A stretch of 64,000 nucleotides of DNA from Bog-473 sp963809715 (GCA_963809715.1 CAWEKO010000010.1:186001-250000); one strand, 5' to 3'. Shown: positions 35,374 to 43,978, counted from the first letter of the stretch. The notes: generated by a model not told the origin, from the sequence alone. Program-made: numbers and translations.

Positions 35374-35706
35374 GGTGCGGAGCCGGGGCGCCGGCGGGTG
35401 GCGTCGACGGGGGCGCCCGGTCCCGACCGGTCCGGGCCCGGCTCCCCGATCAGAGCCCGGCGCACCGTCGGGGTGGCCGCCGCCAGGCGGACGGCGGCTC
35501 GCCGCGGCGGCTCCCGCCGGCCTGGTCCGGGCGAGCGCTCCCCGGCGCGGGATTTCTCGGCTGCCTCCCATCTTTTCCCAGTTCAGAGGCGATATTTCTC
35601 CGTCCGGATCCGGCGCCCGGCTCCTCGCTCGCCCTCGTCCTGCGACATTTCCGACGGTCCCGTCTCAAATTTCGGACGCCGGTCACGGAGCGTTAGCCTC
35701 GGCGGC

Positions 35707-37263
35707 ATGGAACATTCGATGGCCGAACGGCTCGCCGAGCTGGAAGAACGCAAGAACGAGGCCCTCCATGCCGGCAGCCCGGCCGCCGTCGAGCGGCACC
35801 ACGCCAAGGGCAAGCTGACGGCCCGGGAGCGGATCGACTACCTGCTCGACGAGGGATCCTTCCAGGAGCTCGACATGCTGGCCCGGCACCGGGCCCACGG
35901 CATGGGCCTCGAGGACAACCGGCCCTACACCGACGGGGTCGTCACCGGCTTCGGCACCATCGACGGGCGCCGGGTCTGCATCTTCAGCCAGGACTTCACC
36001 GTCTTCGGCGGCGCCCTGGGCGAGGTCTTCGCCGAGAAGATCCACAAGGTCATGGACCTGGCCGCCTCGACGGGCGTGCCCATGATCGGGCTCAACGACG
36101 GGGCCGGCGCCCGCATCCAGGAGGGCGTCGTCTCGCTGCACTCCTACGGGGGCATCTTCCACCGCAACGTGGCCGCCTCGGGGGTGATCCCCCAGATCAG
36201 CGTCATCCTCGGGCCCTGCGCCGGGGGTGCCGTCTACTCGCCGGCGATGACCGACTTCATCTTCATGGTGCAGGGCACCTCGCACATGTTCATCACCGGA
36301 CCCGACGTGGTGAAGACGGTGACCGGCGAGGACGTGACGCTCGAGGAGCTCGGCGGCGCCATGAGCCACGCCACCAAGTCGGGCGTGGCCACGTTCGTGT
36401 CGCCGGACGAGAAGGCGTGCCTCGACGACGTGCGGCATTTGTTGTCGTTCCTGCCGTCGAACAACCTCGAAGAGCCGCCGGTCGAGCTCTCGGGCGACGA
36501 GCCCGACCGCCAGGTGACCGAGCTGATCGACTTCCTGCCCGTCTCGCCCAACCAGCCCTACGACATGAAGCGCGTCATCTCGGCGGTGGTCGACGACGGC
36601 GAGTACTTCGAGGTGCACAGCCACTGGGCCATGTCGATCACCTGTGGCTACGCCCGCATGAACGGGCGCGTCGTCGGCATCGTGGGCAACCAGCCCGCCG
36701 TGCTGGCCGGCGTGCTCGATATCGACTCGTCGGAGAAGGCATCTCGCTTCGTGCGGGTGTGCGATGCGTTCAACATCCCCCTGCTGACGTTCGTCGACGT
36801 GCCCGGGTTCTTGCCGGGGACGGACCAGGAGTACGGCGGCATCATCCGCCACGGGGCCAAGCTCTTGTACGCCTACTGCGAGGCGACCGTGCCCCGGATC
36901 CAGATCATCACCCGCAAGGCCTACGGCGGGGCCTACGTCGTCATGAACTCCAAGTCGATCGGTGCGGACCTGGCCTTTGCCTGGCCCTCGGCCGAGCTGG
37001 CGGTGATGGGTCCGAACGGGGCGGTCGACATCGTGTACCGGCGTGAGCTGGCCGAGGCGGCCGACCCGGCCAGCCGGCGGGCCGAGCTGATCGACGAGTA
37101 CACCGAGCGCTACGCCAACCCGTACATCGCGGCGGAGCGGGGCTACATCGACGACGTGATCTCGCCGGCCGACACCCGGCGGGTCATCTGCCGGAGCCTC
37201 GACATCCTGGCGTCGAAGCGTGAGGAGCTGCCCCGGCGCAAGCACGGGAACGTGCCGCTGTGA
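35707..37263 (+). CDS. Acyl-CoA (propionyl-CoA) carboxylase beta subunit
   Basis: A 518-residue carboxyltransferase that moves CO2 from biotin to an acyl-CoA. It has GKLTARERIDYLLDEGSF, the DGAGARIQEG and GPCAGGAVYSPA oxyanion regions, and GFLPGTDQEYGGIIRHGAKLLYAY. At the position of the specificity Asp of actinobacterial PccB (GGAYDVM), this protein has Val411 (GGAYVVM). The ATG at 35707 lacks a Shine-Dalgarno and has a TAGCCT box 7 nt upstream, so the mRNA may be leaderless. No biotin carboxylase alpha subunit is in the window. The next gene is the epsilon-like subunit. Confidence 0.92.
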   Translation: MEHSMAERLAELEERKNEALHAGSPAAVERHHAKGKLTARERIDYLLDEGSFQELDMLARHRAHGMGLEDNRPYTDGVVTGFGTIDGRRVCIFSQDFTVFGGALGEVFAEKIHKVMDLAASTGVPMIGLNDGAGARIQEGVVSLHSYGGIFHRNVAASGVIPQISVILGPCAGGAVYSPAMTDFIFMVQGTSHMFITGPDVVKTVTGEDVTLEELGGAMSHATKSGVATFVSPDEKACLDDVRHLLSFLPSNNLEEPPVELSGDEPDRQVTELIDFLPVSPNQPYDMKRVISAVVDDGEYFEVHSHWAMSITCGYARMNGRVVGIVGNQPAVLAGVLDIDSSEKASRFVRVCDAFNIPLLTFVDVPGFLPGTDQEYGGIIRHGAKLLYAYCEATVPRIQIITRKAYGGAYVVMNSKSIGADLAFAWPSAELAVMGPNGAVDIVYRRELAEAADPASRRAELIDEYTERYANPYIAAERGYIDDVISPADTRRVICRSLDILASKREELPRRKHGNVPL

Positions 37264-37523
37264 GCGACGACGACCTGTCCGGGGCGACCCTGTCCGGGGC
37301 GACCCTGTCCGGGGCGACCCTGTCCGGGCCGACCCTGTCCGGGCCGACGCCGCCCGACCCGGCCGTCCTGGCCGCCATCACCGCCGCCGTGCAGCTGGCC
37401 TGGCCCCGCCCGGCCCCGCCCGACGGGCAGGACCCGGTGCACGAGGCGTGGCGCTTCAGCGGCCGCTGGTGGAACAAGCCGGTGCCGATGCGGCGCGACC
37501 GACCCTGGGCCGGCGGTCGCTGA
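37260..37523 (+). CDS. Acyl-CoA carboxylase epsilon-like subunit
   Basis: An 87-residue protein starting GTG, overlapping the carboxylase beta stop as GTGA. Residues 33-87 (VLAAITAAVQLAWP, HEAWRFSGRW, RDRPW) resemble the small AccE/PccE subunits that stabilise actinobacterial acyl-CoA carboxylase complexes. Residues 6-30 are five LSGAT/LSGPT repeats encoded by a 15-bp tandem repeat. The assignment rests on the C-terminal pattern plus position. Confidence 0.7.
   Translation: MSDDDLSGATLSGATLSGATLSGPTLSGPTPPDPAVLAAITAAVQLAWPRPAPPDGQDPVHEAWRFSGRWWNKPVPMRRDRPWAGGR
37275..37349 (+). repeat. 15-bp tandem repeat, five copies, inside the epsilon gene
   Basis: Three identical ctgtccggggcgacc units and two with one change each (plus one final substitution). 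The length is a multiple of three, so copy-number change keeps the frame and lengthens only the N-terminal LSGAT array. Confidence 0.95.
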
Positions 37524-37840
37524 CCGTCTACGTCGACGACTGGCGCCAGCGGGCGACGGTCCGGGACCGGGCCGACCGTTGGTCCCATCTGCTGGCGGAC
37601 GAGCCGGAGGAGCTCCACGCCATGGCCGCCGCGCTCGGCATCCCCCGGCGGGGCTACCAGCGGCACCGGCGTTCGGCCGCCCTCAACCACTACGACGTGC
37701 CCGAGGGCCTGCGCCTGCGGGCCATCGAGCTGGGCGCCGTCGCGGTGACGTGGCGCCAGATGGCCCGCCTGGCTAGGGAGTGGCGCCGTCGGGCCGGCGC
37801 CGGCGTTGCTGCTCCACCAACCCGACCAGGTCCTCCATGA
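37520..37840 (+). CDS. DUF4031 protein, apparent CTG start
   Basis: A 106-residue protein with the DUF4031 pattern TVYVDDWRQ, RWSHLLADEPEELHAMAAALGIPR and LNHYDVPEGLRLRAIELGAV. Function is unknown to me. The family begins M-T-V-Y-V; here that methionine position is CTG (37520), overlapping the epsilon stop as CTGA, like the GTGA overlap just before. An in-frame GTG at 37469 would add 17 residues that lie inside the epsilon gene. Its 3' end overlaps the convergent mutase gene by 68 nt. Confidence 0.75.
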   Translation: MTVYVDDWRQRATVRDRADRWSHLLADEPEELHAMAAALGIPRRGYQRHRRSAALNHYDVPEGLRLRAIELGAVAVTWRQMARLAREWRRRAGAGVAAPPTRPGPP

Positions 37841-39761
37841 TCTGCTCGAAGGAGTAGTCCTTCGGCGTGTAGACCGCCGCCACGCCCTTGCCCCGGAGGA
37901 TCTCGGCGTCGTCGGGCGGAATGATCCCTCCCACGACGACGGCGGCCGTGCTGCCCTCGGCCCGGAGGCGGTCGAGCACCTCGGGCACCAGGTCGAGATG
38001 CGAGCCCGACAGGATGGACAGCCCCACGACGTCGACGTCTTCGTCCCGGGCGGCCGCCACGATCTGGTCCGGGGTGAGCCGGATGCCTTGATACACGACC
38101 TCGAACCCGGCGTCGCGGGCGGCCACGGCGATCTGCTCGGCCCCGTTGGAGTGGCCGTCGAGGCCCGGCTTGGCCACGAGGAGGCGGGGCGGCCCGCCGG
38201 TGCGCTCGGCCAGCGCCTTGACCCGCCGGATGACGGCGTCCATGTCGTGGCCCCGCCGGCCCACGCCGCCCCCCACACCGGTCGGGGCCCGGAACTCACC
38301 GAAGACCTGGCGCAGCGCGTCGGCCCACTCGCCCGTCGTCCCGCCGGCATGGGCCAGCGCGATGGTGGCCTCCATCACGTTGCCGCCGGGGCCCTCGTCC
38401 TCGGCCACCCGGCGCAGCTCGTCGAGCGCCCGGCGCACGGCGGCGGAGTCCCGCCGGGCCCGCCAGCGCTCCACGTCCTCGATCTGCTCCGCCTCGACCT
38501 TGGGGTCGACCTTGAGGATGTTGCCGGCCGCGTCGTCGCCGACCAACGGTGAGGGAGCGGTCTCGGTGAAGCAGTTCACGCCGACCACCTTCTGCTCCCC
38601 GAGCTCGATCCGCCGCACCCGCTCCGCCTGGCTGCGCACGAGTCGCGCCTTGAGCTCGTCGATCGCCGCGAAGGCGCCCCCCATCTCCTGCACGTCGTCG
38701 AGCTCGGCCCAGGCCGTCTCCATCAGCTCGGCCGTCTTGGCCTCGATGACGTGGGAGCCCTCGAAGATGTCGTCGTACTCGAGCAGGTCGGTCTCGAAGG
38801 CCAGCACCTGCTGCATCCGCAGGGACCACTGCTGGTCCCACGGGCGGGGCAGGCCGAGGGCCTCGTTCCAGGCCGGCAGCTGCAGGGCCCGGGCCCGTGC
38901 GTCCTTCGACAGCGTGACGCCGAGTTGCTCGAGCACGATGCGCTGCACGTTGTTCTCGGGCTGCTGCTCGGTCAGGCCGAGCGAGTTGACCTGCACGCCG
39001 TAGCGGAAGCGGCGCAGCTTGGGGTCGGCCACGTCGTAGCGCTCGCGGCAGATGCGGTCCCAGAGCCGGGTGAAGGCCCGCATCTTGCACGTCTCCTCGA
39101 CGAAGCGCACGCTCGAGTTCACGAAGAAGCTGATCCGCCCGACCACGGCGGGGATCTCCGACGGCTCGATCTTGCCCGAGTCGCGCACGCCGTCGAGCAC
39201 GCCGATGGCCGTGGCCAGCGCGTAGGCGATCTCCTGCACCGGCGTCGCCCCCGCCTCCTGGAGGTGGTAGCTGCAGACGTTGATCGGGTTCCACTTGGGC
39301 ACCTGGCGCACCGTGTAGGCGATGGTGTCGACGGTGAGCCGGAGGCTCGGTCCCGGCGGGAAGATGTAGGTCCCCCGGCTGAGATACTCCTTCACGATGT
39401 CGTTCTGCGTCGTGCCCGCCAGCTCCGACGGGTCGACGCCGAGGTCCTGCGCGTTGGCCACGTAGAGGCCGAGCAGCCACGCCGCGGTGGCGTTGATCGT
39501 CATGGAGGTGTTCATGGACGAAACGGGGATCTGGTCCAACATCTCGTGCATGTGCCCCAGGTGCGTCACGGGCACCCCGACCTTGCCGACCTCGCCCGCC
39601 GCCTCCGGGGCGTCGGGGTCGTACCCGGTCTGCGTGGGCAGATCGAAGGCGATGGAGAGCCCCGTCTGGCCCCTGGACATGTTCGTGCGGAACAACTCGT
39701 TCGAGGCCCGGGCGGTGGAGTGGCCCGAGTAGGTCCGCATCACCCAGGGGGCGTCAGGCAT
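37773..39761 (-). CDS. ecm: Ethylmalonyl-CoA mutase (MeaA/Ecm type)
   Basis: A 662-residue B12-dependent mutase that converts ethylmalonyl-CoA to methylsuccinyl-CoA. The N-terminal barrel has VMRTYSGHSTARASN, FDLPTQTGYD, VSSMNTSMTINATA and NVCSYHLQEAGATP. The C-terminal B12 domain has DGHSNGAEQIA, the Ecm/MeaA form of the DxHxxG motif, where methylmalonyl-CoA mutases have DGHDRG. One chain carries both domains. ATG at 39761 has AGGAGG about 10 nt upstream; the GTG at 39770 is too close to it. Ccr and the epimerase of the same pathway are 10 kb away. Confidence 0.9.
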   Translation of the reverse strand: MPDAPWVMRTYSGHSTARASNELFRTNMSRGQTGLSIAFDLPTQTGYDPDAPEAAGEVGKVGVPVTHLGHMHEMLDQIPVSSMNTSMTINATAAWLLGLYVANAQDLGVDPSELAGTTQNDIVKEYLSRGTYIFPPGPSLRLTVDTIAYTVRQVPKWNPINVCSYHLQEAGATPVQEIAYALATAIGVLDGVRDSGKIEPSEIPAVVGRISFFVNSSVRFVEETCKMRAFTRLWDRICRERYDVADPKLRRFRYGVQVNSLGLTEQQPENNVQRIVLEQLGVTLSKDARARALQLPAWNEALGLPRPWDQQWSLRMQQVLAFETDLLEYDDIFEGSHVIEAKTAELMETAWAELDDVQEMGGAFAAIDELKARLVRSQAERVRRIELGEQKVVGVNCFTETAPSPLVGDDAAGNILKVDPKVEAEQIEDVERWRARRDSAAVRRALDELRRVAEDEGPGGNVMEATIALAHAGGTTGEWADALRQVFGEFRAPTGVGGGVGRRGHDMDAVIRRVKALAERTGGPPRLLVAKPGLDGHSNGAEQIAVAARDAGFEVVYQGIRLTPDQIVAAARDEDVDVVGLSILSGSHLDLVPEVLDRLRAEGSTAAVVVGGIIPPDDAEILRGKGVAAVYTPKDYSFEQIMEDLVGLVEQQRRRRPDGATP

Positions 39762-40002
39762 TCGGATCACACCTCCTCTGACTCACTCGCTCGACCCCTC
39801 ACCGGCCGTTCGCCGACTTCTCGCCGGCCCCCGCCGGCCCCACGCCGGCCTCACCGGCCTCTCGTGGACCGGCGGCTCCGACGATCATTCTGCCCGCCTT
39901 TTTTGGTTCCACCTCGCCGCCCCGTTCTGCGTCGCCCTTCGCCCGGCGGTGCCCCGTCCGGCCCACCGGACCACGTCCCGACCTGAGGGCCGTGTCAGGC
40001 CG

Positions 40003-40026
40003 GACCGCCGAGTCATTCCGGCGGTC
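40003..40026 (-). terminator. Hairpin downstream of the 3-hydroxybutyryl-CoA dehydrogenase gene
   Basis: A perfect 8-bp stem (GACCGCCG/CGGCGGTC) with an 8-nt loop lies 24-47 nt past the stop on the minus strand. There is no U-run, as is common for high-GC terminators. The remainder of 39771-40049 looks empty. Confidence 0.5.
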
Positions 40027-40049
40027 GTCCGAACGGAATCAGCGGAGTG

Positions 40050-40904
40050 TCAGCGGTTGTAGTCGTAGAAGCCCCGCTTGGTCTTGCGACCGAGCTGACC
40101 GGCGCTGACCAGGCGGCGCAGGAGCGGCACGGCGGCGTAGTTGGGATCGCGGTACTCCTCGTAGAGCGCGTCCAGAATCGCCAGGGACGTGTCCAACCCG
40201 ACCAGGTCGAGCAGGGCGAAGGGTCCCATCGGGAATCCGCAACCGCCCTTCATGGCCGCGTCGATGCCCTCCTTGGTGGCCACTCCCTGCTCGAGGAGGC
40301 GCACCGCGTTGTTCAGGTACGGGAAGAGCAGTGCGTTGACGATGAACCCGGCTTGGTCCTTGACCTCGACCGGATCCTTGCCACACGTGGTGGAGAAGGC
40401 GATGACCGCCTCGATCGTGGCGTCGCTGGCCGTGATCGGGCGCACGACCTCGACGAGCGACATGGCCGGTGCGGGGTTGAAGAAGTGGACGCCGCACACC
40501 AGTTCGGGCCGGCCCGTGGCCATCGCCATCTCGATGACCGGAAGCGTCGAGGTGTTCGTGGCCAGGATGGTGTCGGGCTTGCAGACGCTGTCGAGCTCGG
40601 CGAAGAGTTCCTTCTTGACGGCCAGGTCCTCGACGACGGACTCGATCACGAGGTCGACCTCGACCAACTCGCCCAAATGGGTGGTGGCCCGCACCCGTCC
40701 CGAGATGTCGGCGGCCTCGGCTTCGGTCCGCTTGCCCTTCTCGACCTGCTTGGCCAGCGACTTGGCCAGGCCGGCGAGCATGCCGTCGGCGCCGGCCTGG
40801 CTCCGGCTGCGCAGGACCACCTCGTGCCCCGTCGCCGCGGCCACCTCGGCGATGCCCGAACCCATGATCCCCGAACCAACGATTCCAACCCGTGTGATCG
40901 ACAT
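40050..40904 (-). CDS. 3-hydroxybutyryl-CoA dehydrogenase
   Basis: A 284-residue enzyme that reduces acetoacetyl-CoA or oxidises 3-hydroxyacyl-CoA. The N-terminal Rossmann domain has GIVGSGIMGSGIAEVAAATGHEVVL. The catalytic His is in HFFNPAPAMSLVE, and the C-terminal domain has AGFIVNALLFPYLNNAV and GCGFPMGPFALLDLVGLD. The ATG at 40904 has no Shine-Dalgarno; a TAAACT box ends 8 nt upstream, with a palindrome beside it. It supplies the step between the thiolase and Ccr. Confidence 0.9.
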   Translation of the reverse strand: MSITRVGIVGSGIMGSGIAEVAAATGHEVVLRSRSQAGADGMLAGLAKSLAKQVEKGKRTEAEAADISGRVRATTHLGELVEVDLVIESVVEDLAVKKELFAELDSVCKPDTILATNTSTLPVIEMAMATGRPELVCGVHFFNPAPAMSLVEVVRPITASDATIEAVIAFSTTCGKDPVEVKDQAGFIVNALLFPYLNNAVRLLEQGVATKEGIDAAMKGGCGFPMGPFALLDLVGLDTSLAILDALYEEYRDPNYAAVPLLRRLVSAGQLGRKTKRGFYDYNR

Positions 40905-40920
40905 GGGGGCGGAGTTTACT

Positions 40921-40935
40921 GGGCGGTAACCAGCG
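40921..40935. promoter_or_regulatory. Operator-like palindrome upstream of the dehydrogenase gene
   Basis: The plus strand reads gggcgg taa ccagcg. Its complement shares gctggttacc with the palindrome between the thiolase and ccr genes (12 of 15 positions overall). It lies directly beside the -10-like box (40913-40918), where a repressor would block polymerase. Confidence 0.5.
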
Positions 40936-41019
40936 GCGTCGAAGTCGCCGCAGCGGCACTGCAGCCAACCAGGTCACGGCCCCGGCCGACCTCCCCGCGC
41001 ACGTCCCTGCCCCCACCCC

Positions 41020-41117
41020 GCACTCCGTTGCCCCGGAAGATCGCGGCCGTGCCGCGCCCACGGCCCCTGCCTCCGCACATCGCACCCCGTTGCCCCCGCA
41101 GATCGCGGCCGTGCCGC
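41020..41117. repeat. 36-bp imperfect direct repeat
   Basis: Two copies, 41020-41055 and 41082-41117, match at 33 of 36 positions; both contain gatcgcggccgtgccgc. They lie in the divergent intergenic region before the S51-like gene. No gene is seen in 40905-41174. Confidence 0.85.
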
Positions 41118-41174
41118 TCATTTCGCCGGGCCTCGACATCATGAAGCGCCGGCCCGGCGTGCAAGAGTGGCGCC

Positions 41175-41861
41175 ATGGACACAATCGGCACGCTGGCCCT
41201 GGTCGGAGGGGACGAATGGACCGACGGCTGCACCTTCGACGCCTCGCTCCTCGCCGCCTCCGGGGGCTCCGACGTGCTCGTCCTTCCGACGGCGGCGGCC
41301 TACCAGCACCCCGAGCGGGTCGTCCTGCGGGCGGCCGAGTGGTTCGGGCCGCTCGGGGGCCAGGTCGAGGGGCTGATGGTGGTGGACCGGCCTTCTGCCA
41401 ATGACCCCGGCATGGCCGCCACCGCGGCCAAGGCCCGCTTCATCTACCTGGCCGGCGGATCCCCGCTCCACCTTCGGGCCGCCATCAAGAAGTCGGCCGT
41501 CTTTGACGCGGTGCGCCAGGCCTATCTCAACGGCGCCGTGATCGCCGGTGCGGGTGCCGGTGCCATGGTCCTGACTGACCCCATGGTGGACCCCCGCGGC
41601 GGCGCGCTGACGCTGGGCCTCGGACTGGTCGACAACATGGCCGTGGTGCCCCACTTCGGCGATGAGCACGACGATGCCCACGGCCAGAAGCTCGAGCGCA
41701 CCGTGGCCATGGCGCCGGCCTCCCTTCCCGTCGTTGCCCTGCCGGCCCGCACGGCGCTCATCCGCAGCGGCGACGGCGTGTGGAGCTACGAGGGCGCAGG
41801 CCAGCCCGTCGTCTTCGTGGGCGGCGCCCAGACCGAGGGCCTCGCCGCCCTCAAAGTCTGA
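41175..41861 (+). CDS. S51 (cyanophycinase/dipeptidase E)-like protein lacking the catalytic Ser
   Basis: A 228-residue class I glutamine-amidotransferase-like fold protein similar to peptidase E and cyanophycinase. It has LALVGGDEW, VLVLPTAAAYQHPE and FIYLAGGSPLHL. The nucleophile elbow, GxSAGA in active members, reads GAGAGA here, with Gly127 at the Ser position, so peptidase activity is doubtful. It may bind a ligand or act by another route. Monocistronic. Confidence 0.75.
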   Translation: MDTIGTLALVGGDEWTDGCTFDASLLAASGGSDVLVLPTAAAYQHPERVVLRAAEWFGPLGGQVEGLMVVDRPSANDPGMAATAAKARFIYLAGGSPLHLRAAIKKSAVFDAVRQAYLNGAVIAGAGAGAMVLTDPMVDPRGGALTLGLGLVDNMAVVPHFGDEHDDAHGQKLERTVAMAPASLPVVALPARTALIRSGDGVWSYEGAGQPVVFVGGAQTEGLAALKV

Positions 41862-41877
41862 CCCTGCCCCGCCTCGA

Positions 41878-41931
41878 CCCTTCCTTCCCTCCCTTCCCTC
41901 GCTCCCTTCCCTCCCTTCCTTCCCTTCCTCC
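41878..41931 (+). repeat. Homopyrimidine tract
   Basis: Fifty-four bases with a single purine (41901), built from ccctt/ttccc units. It lies between the S51-like gene and the HNH gene. Confidence 0.9.
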
Positions 41932-42056
41932 GTCACTCTCCGCTCCACATCGGGCCGTCAGACTCGACGGTCGAGTACAGGCGAGTCTGGGCACCATCCG
42001 ACGATCCGACTTGAAGACCGCGGAAGCAGTGGCGTCAGCCGACCATTCTCCCGACG

Positions 42057-43354
42057 ATGGCCGAGACGCGAGGAGCACGGGGTAAGGGTCCAGAGCTGGT
42101 CGGCTCCCTGAGCACGGCGGCGGTGGCCCGGCTCGGGACCGACGAGCTGATGGCGGTGGCGGCCCGGGCCTTCGCGGCGCGTTGCTCCCAAGACGCGGTG
42201 CTGACCACGGTCGGGGCCGAGCTGGAGCGCCGCGAGGCCTGGCGCGACAGCGGGGCGACGTCGTTGGGGTCCTGGCTGGTCCAGCAGCTCGGGGTGTCCG
42301 AGGCCACGGCTCGGGCCTATTCGGAGGTCGCGCGCACGTCAGCGACTTCCCGCACCTGGCCGCCGGGCTCTTCGACGGTCGCCTCAACCTCGACAAGGTG
42401 CGGACGGTGGTCGCGGTGGCCACCCCCGAGACCGAGGCCGGGTGGGCCGAGGCGGCCGGGGCGCTGTCGCACAAGGATCTCGGCGCGCTGGTGCGGGCCG
42501 AGGCGCTGCCGACGCCGGCGTCGGATCGGGCCGAGGAAGAGGCGCGCTCGCTTCGCTGCAACGACGCCCGGCGCACCATCGTGGCCAGGTTGCCCCCGCT
42601 CTCCTACGCCGAGGTGCGGGCCGTGCTCGACGAGCGGGTCAAGGCGATGGGCTCGGACGGGGTGAGCCCCCTCGACCAGCGCCGGGCCGACGCCCTGGTC
42701 TCGGCCTTGGTCCGCACGTCGCCTTCGGGGTCGTCGCGGGTGCCCCTGGTGGTGGCCCACGTGCCCTTCGAGGTCTTAGAAGACCCGACGTCGTCGCTGC
42801 CGGGCGAACTCGAACGCGCCGGGCTCATCAGTGCCGACGTGGCGCGGCGCCTGGCCTGTGACGCCACGGTGGTGGTGGCCCTCGACGACGCCCTCGGCCA
42901 CACCATGTACGAGGGTCGGGCCCGGCGCTCGCCGAGCGCCACCTTGCGGCGCGAGGTGTGGCGCCGTGACCGTCACTGCATCTTTCCGGGCTGTGCCAAC
43001 GCGCTCTTCAGCGCCTGCCACCACATCGAGGAGTGGGAGATCGGTGGACCGACCGACCTGGCCAACCTCGCCTTGCTCTGCGAGCACCACCATCACCTGG
43101 TCCACACCAAGCTCTGGTCGATGTCGGGCGACGCCAACGTCGAGGTGCGCTTCGTCGGACCGAGCGCTCAGGTGATGACGACGCGGCCTTCACGCCTCTG
43201 GGCCCAGGTCAGCGACCCCAGGTGTTGGCCCAACGACGCCGACGGACCACACACAGCGAGGGTGCGGGCGGCTCAGCGGGGCCGAGCGGCGACGTTGCTG
43301 ACCCCGGTGCTGTCGATCGGGGCGGTTAGGCGCCCAAGAGGTCGGGGCGGCTAG
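42057..43354 (+). pseudogene. DUF222/HNH endonuclease, frameshifted
   Basis: The first frame from ATG 42057 encodes a DUF222 N-terminus (LSTAAVARLGTDELMAV, GATSLGSWLVQQLGVSEATARAY, to EVART). The match continues in another frame as SDFPHLAAGLFDGRLNLDKVRTVV through to the HNH domain (CIFPGC, ACHHIEEWEIGGPTDLANLALLCEHHHHLVH). One base appears to be missing near 42339; adding a C there gives EVARTLSDFPHLA. Restored, the product would be about 430 residues. These multicopy proteins are common in actinobacteria and of unclear role. Confidence 0.85.
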
Positions 43355-43409
43355 CGGACGGCGGCAAGCACCTACGGGAGCAGGTCCCCAGTCCCCGACT
43401 GAAGCGTGT

Positions 43410-43967
43410 TCAGTCCTTCTCCTCGATCGTGACACTCTCGATCACGACCTGCTCCTTCGGCGTACCCGAACGGCTGCCCACCTTGTCGATCTTCTCGACC
43501 ACGTCGAGGCCGCTCACGACTTCGCCGAAGTGCGCGTAGAGCGGGGGCAGGCTCACGCCGTCGGGACCGCTGATCACGAAGAACTGGCTCCCGTTTGTGT
43601 CGGGCCCGGCGTTGGCCATGGCCAGCGAGCCCAATTTGTACTTGCCCGCACCGGGCAGCTCGTCCGCGAAGCGGTAGCCCGGTCCGCCGGACCCACTCCC
43701 TGTTGGGTCACCGCCCTGAAGCACGAACCCCGGGATGATGCGATGGAACACGATCCCGTCGTAGTAGTGGTAGCGGGCCAGGAACACGAAGCTGTTGACC
43801 GTCCGGGGGGCGGCGAGCGCGTCGAGCGCGATGACCATCGTCCCGTGTGACGTGACCATGGTGGCCACGTAGCGCTTGTTCGGGTCGATGTGCATGTCCG
43901 GCTCTTCGTCGAACTTCCGCTGCTGCGGGCTCGAGCCGTCGACGTTGGGCGGGGCGGGCTTGGCCAT
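43410..43967 (-). CDS. Peptidyl-prolyl cis-trans isomerase (cyclophilin)
   Basis: A 185-residue soluble cyclophilin catalysing proline isomerisation. It has GIVFHRIIPGFVLQGGDPTG, the active-site His-Arg pair changed to HRI as in bacterial forms, and ANAGPDTNGSQFFVISG. The first 25 residues are a charged linker. It lies 11 nt downstream of a membrane-anchored cyclophilin gene on the same strand, so the pair may be an operon. Confidence 0.9.
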   Translation of the reverse strand: MAKPAPPNVDGSSPQQRKFDEEPDMHIDPNKRYVATMVTSHGTMVIALDALAAPRTVNSFVFLARYHYYDGIVFHRIIPGFVLQGGDPTGSGSGGPGYRFADELPGAGKYKLGSLAMANAGPDTNGSQFFVISGPDGVSLPPLYAHFGEVVSGLDVVEKIDKVGSRSGTPKEQVVIESVTIEEKD

Positions 43968-43978
43968 GATCAGGATCC

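Noticed and set aside
35398..35706. 103-codon N-terminal extension of the carboxylase gene
   Set aside because: The extension is Arg/Pro-rich intergenic sequence; the ATG at 35707 gives the family length and start.
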